This document shows positions 7,211 to 8,348 of a DNA stretch of 8,348 bases, in pieces (position 1 is the first letter of the stretch; the number at the start of each line of letters is the position of its first letter). This DNA is from an uncultured Ruminococcus sp. (lineage in GTDB: Bacteria > Bacillota > Clostridia > Oscillospirales > Acutalibacteraceae). The stretch spans positions 1 through 8,348 of the forward strand of contig CACWNZ010000068.1 in NCBI GenBank assembly GCA_902762335.1, written 5' to 3'. A program made the translations under genes and the position numbers. The notes beneath the pieces are model-generated. The model ran no database searches, was not told the DNA's origin, and saw nothing but the letters and a program-made list of their open reading frames with translations.

Positions 7211-7710
7211 ATTACCGTATATACGCATGGTTTGAGAGCGACTCCCGGACGGTCTGTTGGTGGTCTGATGCCCGAAGGGTATATCTCTCGGACAGCTCCC
7301 ATGCACTGTGGTGCGGTCTTACAGCCTGCACGAGTATCGATACCGACGGCGGTACGGTGACCTTCCTCAGACTTCTCACGGGCTCAGAATACCGTATCAC
7401 CGAGCAGGCGGTACCCTTATATATCCCGTCATACAGGATAACCGCCAACAAAGGCACAGTAATTGCTTCAGCCTCGGGCAGAGCTGATTCTACCAATACC
7501 GCTCTTTCCACCCGTACCGAGACCGTAGACGCCGACGACCATGAACTGAATATAGAATTTACAAACACCTATGCGTCATCGGATCATATCCTTCCCGACG
7601 CAGGAACGAACGATATAAGATATTTCCCGCTGTTCTCGGTATCCTGCGCGCTCATCTTCGCCGCCGCGTTCGCGTTCGTCAGCCGTGAAAAACGGTGCCC
7701 GGGTAATTGA
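7204..7710 (+). pseudogene. Remnant of a surface-protein gene (BspA-like head fragment joined to a Cna-B-like domain and LPxAG-type sorting tail)
   Basis: The frame is open from 7204 (after a TAG at 7201) to the TGA at 7708-7710, but it has no ATG, no ribosome binding site and no signal peptide. The only usable-looking starts are CTG 7306 and GTG 7357, the latter inside a domain. The first 45 residues (WWSDARRVYLSDSS, GLTACTSIDT) resemble the lead-in to BspA-like DUF285 repeats in clostridial surface proteins. The frame then passes straight into a Cna-B-like segment (GSEYRITEQAVP ... IEFTNTYA) and a sorting signal: LPDAGT, the hydrophobic SVSCALIFAAAFAFV, then the basic SREKR. The repeats expected between these parts are missing. 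I infer a deletion or recombination scar of a gene related to that at 1-768. A short functional protein from GTG 7357 (117 residues) cannot be excluded, but without a secretion signal it could not be wall-anchored. Confidence 0.65.
7216..7225. repeat. 10-bp perfect palindrome after the jetD hairpin
   Basis: CGTATATACG is self-complementary and begins 5 nt after the hairpin at 7180-7210. It lies within the frame of the surface-protein remnant, so it may be chance coding sequence. It is listed because it marks the junction between the jet cassette and the remnant. Confidence 0.3.
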
Positions 7711-7733
7711 CCCTTTCATGATCTGTCCCCTCC

Positions 7734-7766
7734 GACCCCTTCACACTGCTGAAGGGGTCCTTTTTG
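7734..7766 (+). terminator. Strong intrinsic terminator after the surface-protein remnant
   Basis: A perfect 10-bp GC-rich stem pairs GACCCCTTCA (7734-7743) with TGAAGGGGTC (7750-7759), with a 6-nt loop, then C and five T. It sits 24 nt after the TGA of the remnant, consistent with the remnant once being the true 3' end of a gene. It also isolates the promoter at 7797. Confidence 0.93.
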
Positions 7767-7796
7767 ATGTAAACGACAGGAATTATTTGGAAAGGT

Positions 7797-7825
7797 TTGA
7801 CAATCGATAAGGAAAAATGTATAAT
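7797..7825 (+). promoter_or_regulatory. Consensus sigma-A promoter of the downstream surface-protein gene
   Basis: TTGACA (7797-7802) and TATAAT (7820-7825) are both perfect hexamers with an optimal 17-nt spacer. Transcription should start near 7832, leaving a leader of about 113 nt before the ATG at 7945. Such a strong core promoter usually calls for downstream control, and the leader contains candidate elements. Confidence 0.92.
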
Positions 7826-7834
7826 TAACATGAG

Positions 7835-7919
7835 TAGGTTTTGCCTATTGATAATTATCATTGTAATTAAAGGTTTTTCCAAGGTCAGAGAGATAAGGCG
7901 TGTAAAGCGCTATACCTTA
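7835..7919 (+). promoter_or_regulatory. Leader with inverted repeats, including a 12-bp palindrome
   Basis: Three dyads lie between the start of transcription and the ribosome binding site: TAGG/CCTA (7835-7838 and 7844-7847), the perfect palindrome TGATAATTATCA (7849-7860), and TAAGG/CCTTA (7894-7898 and 7915-7919). The 12-bp palindrome recalls half-sites of Fur-family boxes but lacks three bases of the 7-1-7 form. I recognise no known riboswitch. Control of the strong promoter through this region is inferred only. Confidence 0.35.
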
Positions 7920-7944
7920 ACACAGATAGGAGTGAGGCGGCATC

Positions 7945-8348
7945 ATGACGAGGAAAGTATCACGGCTTTACAGGTATATATCGTTCATGCTTGCGGCGCT
8001 TATCGCTTTTCTCAGCGCTGTAAACGGAAATTTGAGTCTGCACAGCTTTGCTGCTAATGCCGCAAGGGTGGATTCCTTCTCGTTCGTTTTTGAATCGGGA
8101 GCGGAGCCCGACGGGGACGACTATATCTGGTCGCCGAATGCTGACGTATCGGGACATCAGTTCGTCTACCGATTGAATTACGTTTTCGGCGGCGAGGGCT
8201 ATCTTGAGCCGCGCAGCGTCAATATAACCGTACCAAAGCATATCCTTAAGGCAAGAAACGGCTATTACGCGGATAAATGTGAGCTGCCTATGACCCCTAT
8301 AACCGAGGTGACGGGCACCAACGAATTCGCCTATTACGAGGACGGCGA
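7945..8348 (+). CDS. N-terminal part of a secreted surface protein; 3' end outside window
   Basis: The ATG at 7945 follows an AGGAGTGAGG ribosome binding region (7928-7937), and the frame stays open to the window end (134 residues visible). A signal peptide is clear: basic start MTRKVSRLYRY, hydrophobic core ISFMLAALIAFLSAV, and a likely cleavage site near residues 36-38 (SFA/ANA). The mature part has a beta-rich segment (FSFVFESG, DYIWSPN, HQFVYRLNYVF, SVNITVPKHILKARNGYYAD). To my recollection this is the opening found in large clostridial and Ruminococcus surface proteins that end in Cna-B-like repeats and a sorting signal. I infer an extracellular, probably wall-anchored protein related to the gene at 1-768 and the remnant at 7204-7710. 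The ligand is unknown. It has its own consensus promoter and is not part of the jet operon. Confidence 0.85.
   Translation, partial: MTRKVSRLYRYISFMLAALIAFLSAVNGNLSLHSFAANAARVDSFSFVFESGAEPDGDDYIWSPNADVSGHQFVYRLNYVFGGEGYLEPRSVNITVPKHILKARNGYYADKCELPMTPITEVTGTNEFAYYEDG

Noticed and set aside
7849..7860. TGATAATTATCA as a Fur box
   Set aside because: It is three bases shorter than the 7-1-7 Fur consensus and lies after the transcription start; it is kept only as an unnamed palindrome.
7830..8057. ORF from ATG 7830 overlapping the final surface-protein gene
   Set aside because: The ATG lies at or before the expected transcription start, the product has no recognisable features, and it overlaps a convincing signal-peptide gene in another frame.

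Overview
The window looks like chromosome from a Gram-positive gut-type Clostridia, most likely a Ruminococcus or Oscillospirales relative. This is an inference from three things: large secreted surface proteins with Cna-B-like repeats and LPxAG-type cell-wall sorting tails, A/G-rich Shine-Dalgarno sites, and intrinsic terminators and sigma-A promoters close to consensus. All supported genes lie on the plus strand.

Layout. (1) Bases 1-768 hold the 3' end of a wall-anchored surface protein, followed by a strong intrinsic terminator (776-815). (2) Bases about 900-994 are a leader with a candidate promoter and a perfect 19-bp palindrome just after it. (3) Bases 995-7165 are a compact four-gene operon, jetA-jetB-jetC-jetD, with every junction abutting or overlapping. 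It encodes a complete Wadjet system (also called EptABCD or MksBEFG-like): a kleisin (JetA), a KITE subunit (JetB), an SMC-family ATPase (JetC) and a Toprim nuclease (JetD). (4) A hairpin at 7180-7210 closes the operon. (5) Bases 7204-7710 are an open frame with no credible start. It reads as the scrambled 3' remnant of another surface protein, again ending in an LPxAG-type sorting tail and followed by a strong terminator (7734-7766). (6) Bases 7797-7825 form a consensus sigma-A promoter, followed by a leader of about 115 nt and the 5' end of a new secreted surface protein that runs off the window (7945-8348).

How the parts work together. In known Wadjet systems JetABC form a condensin-like, DNA-loop-extruding motor that senses small circular DNA, and JetD cleaves it, so plasmids are restricted. 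All key motifs are present here: Walker A, the SGGE signature and Walker B in JetC, and the Toprim glutamate and DxD in JetD. The operon therefore looks functional. It sits between surface-protein genes or remnants that share tail architecture, which suggests a defence cassette in a recombination-prone adhesin locus.

I found no evidence of a wholly new multi-gene system. The least explained items are the palindrome in the jet leader, the jetB/jetC overlap, the surface-protein remnant with its variant sorting motif, and the leader before the last gene. No tRNA, rRNA, CRISPR array or insertion sequence was recognised.
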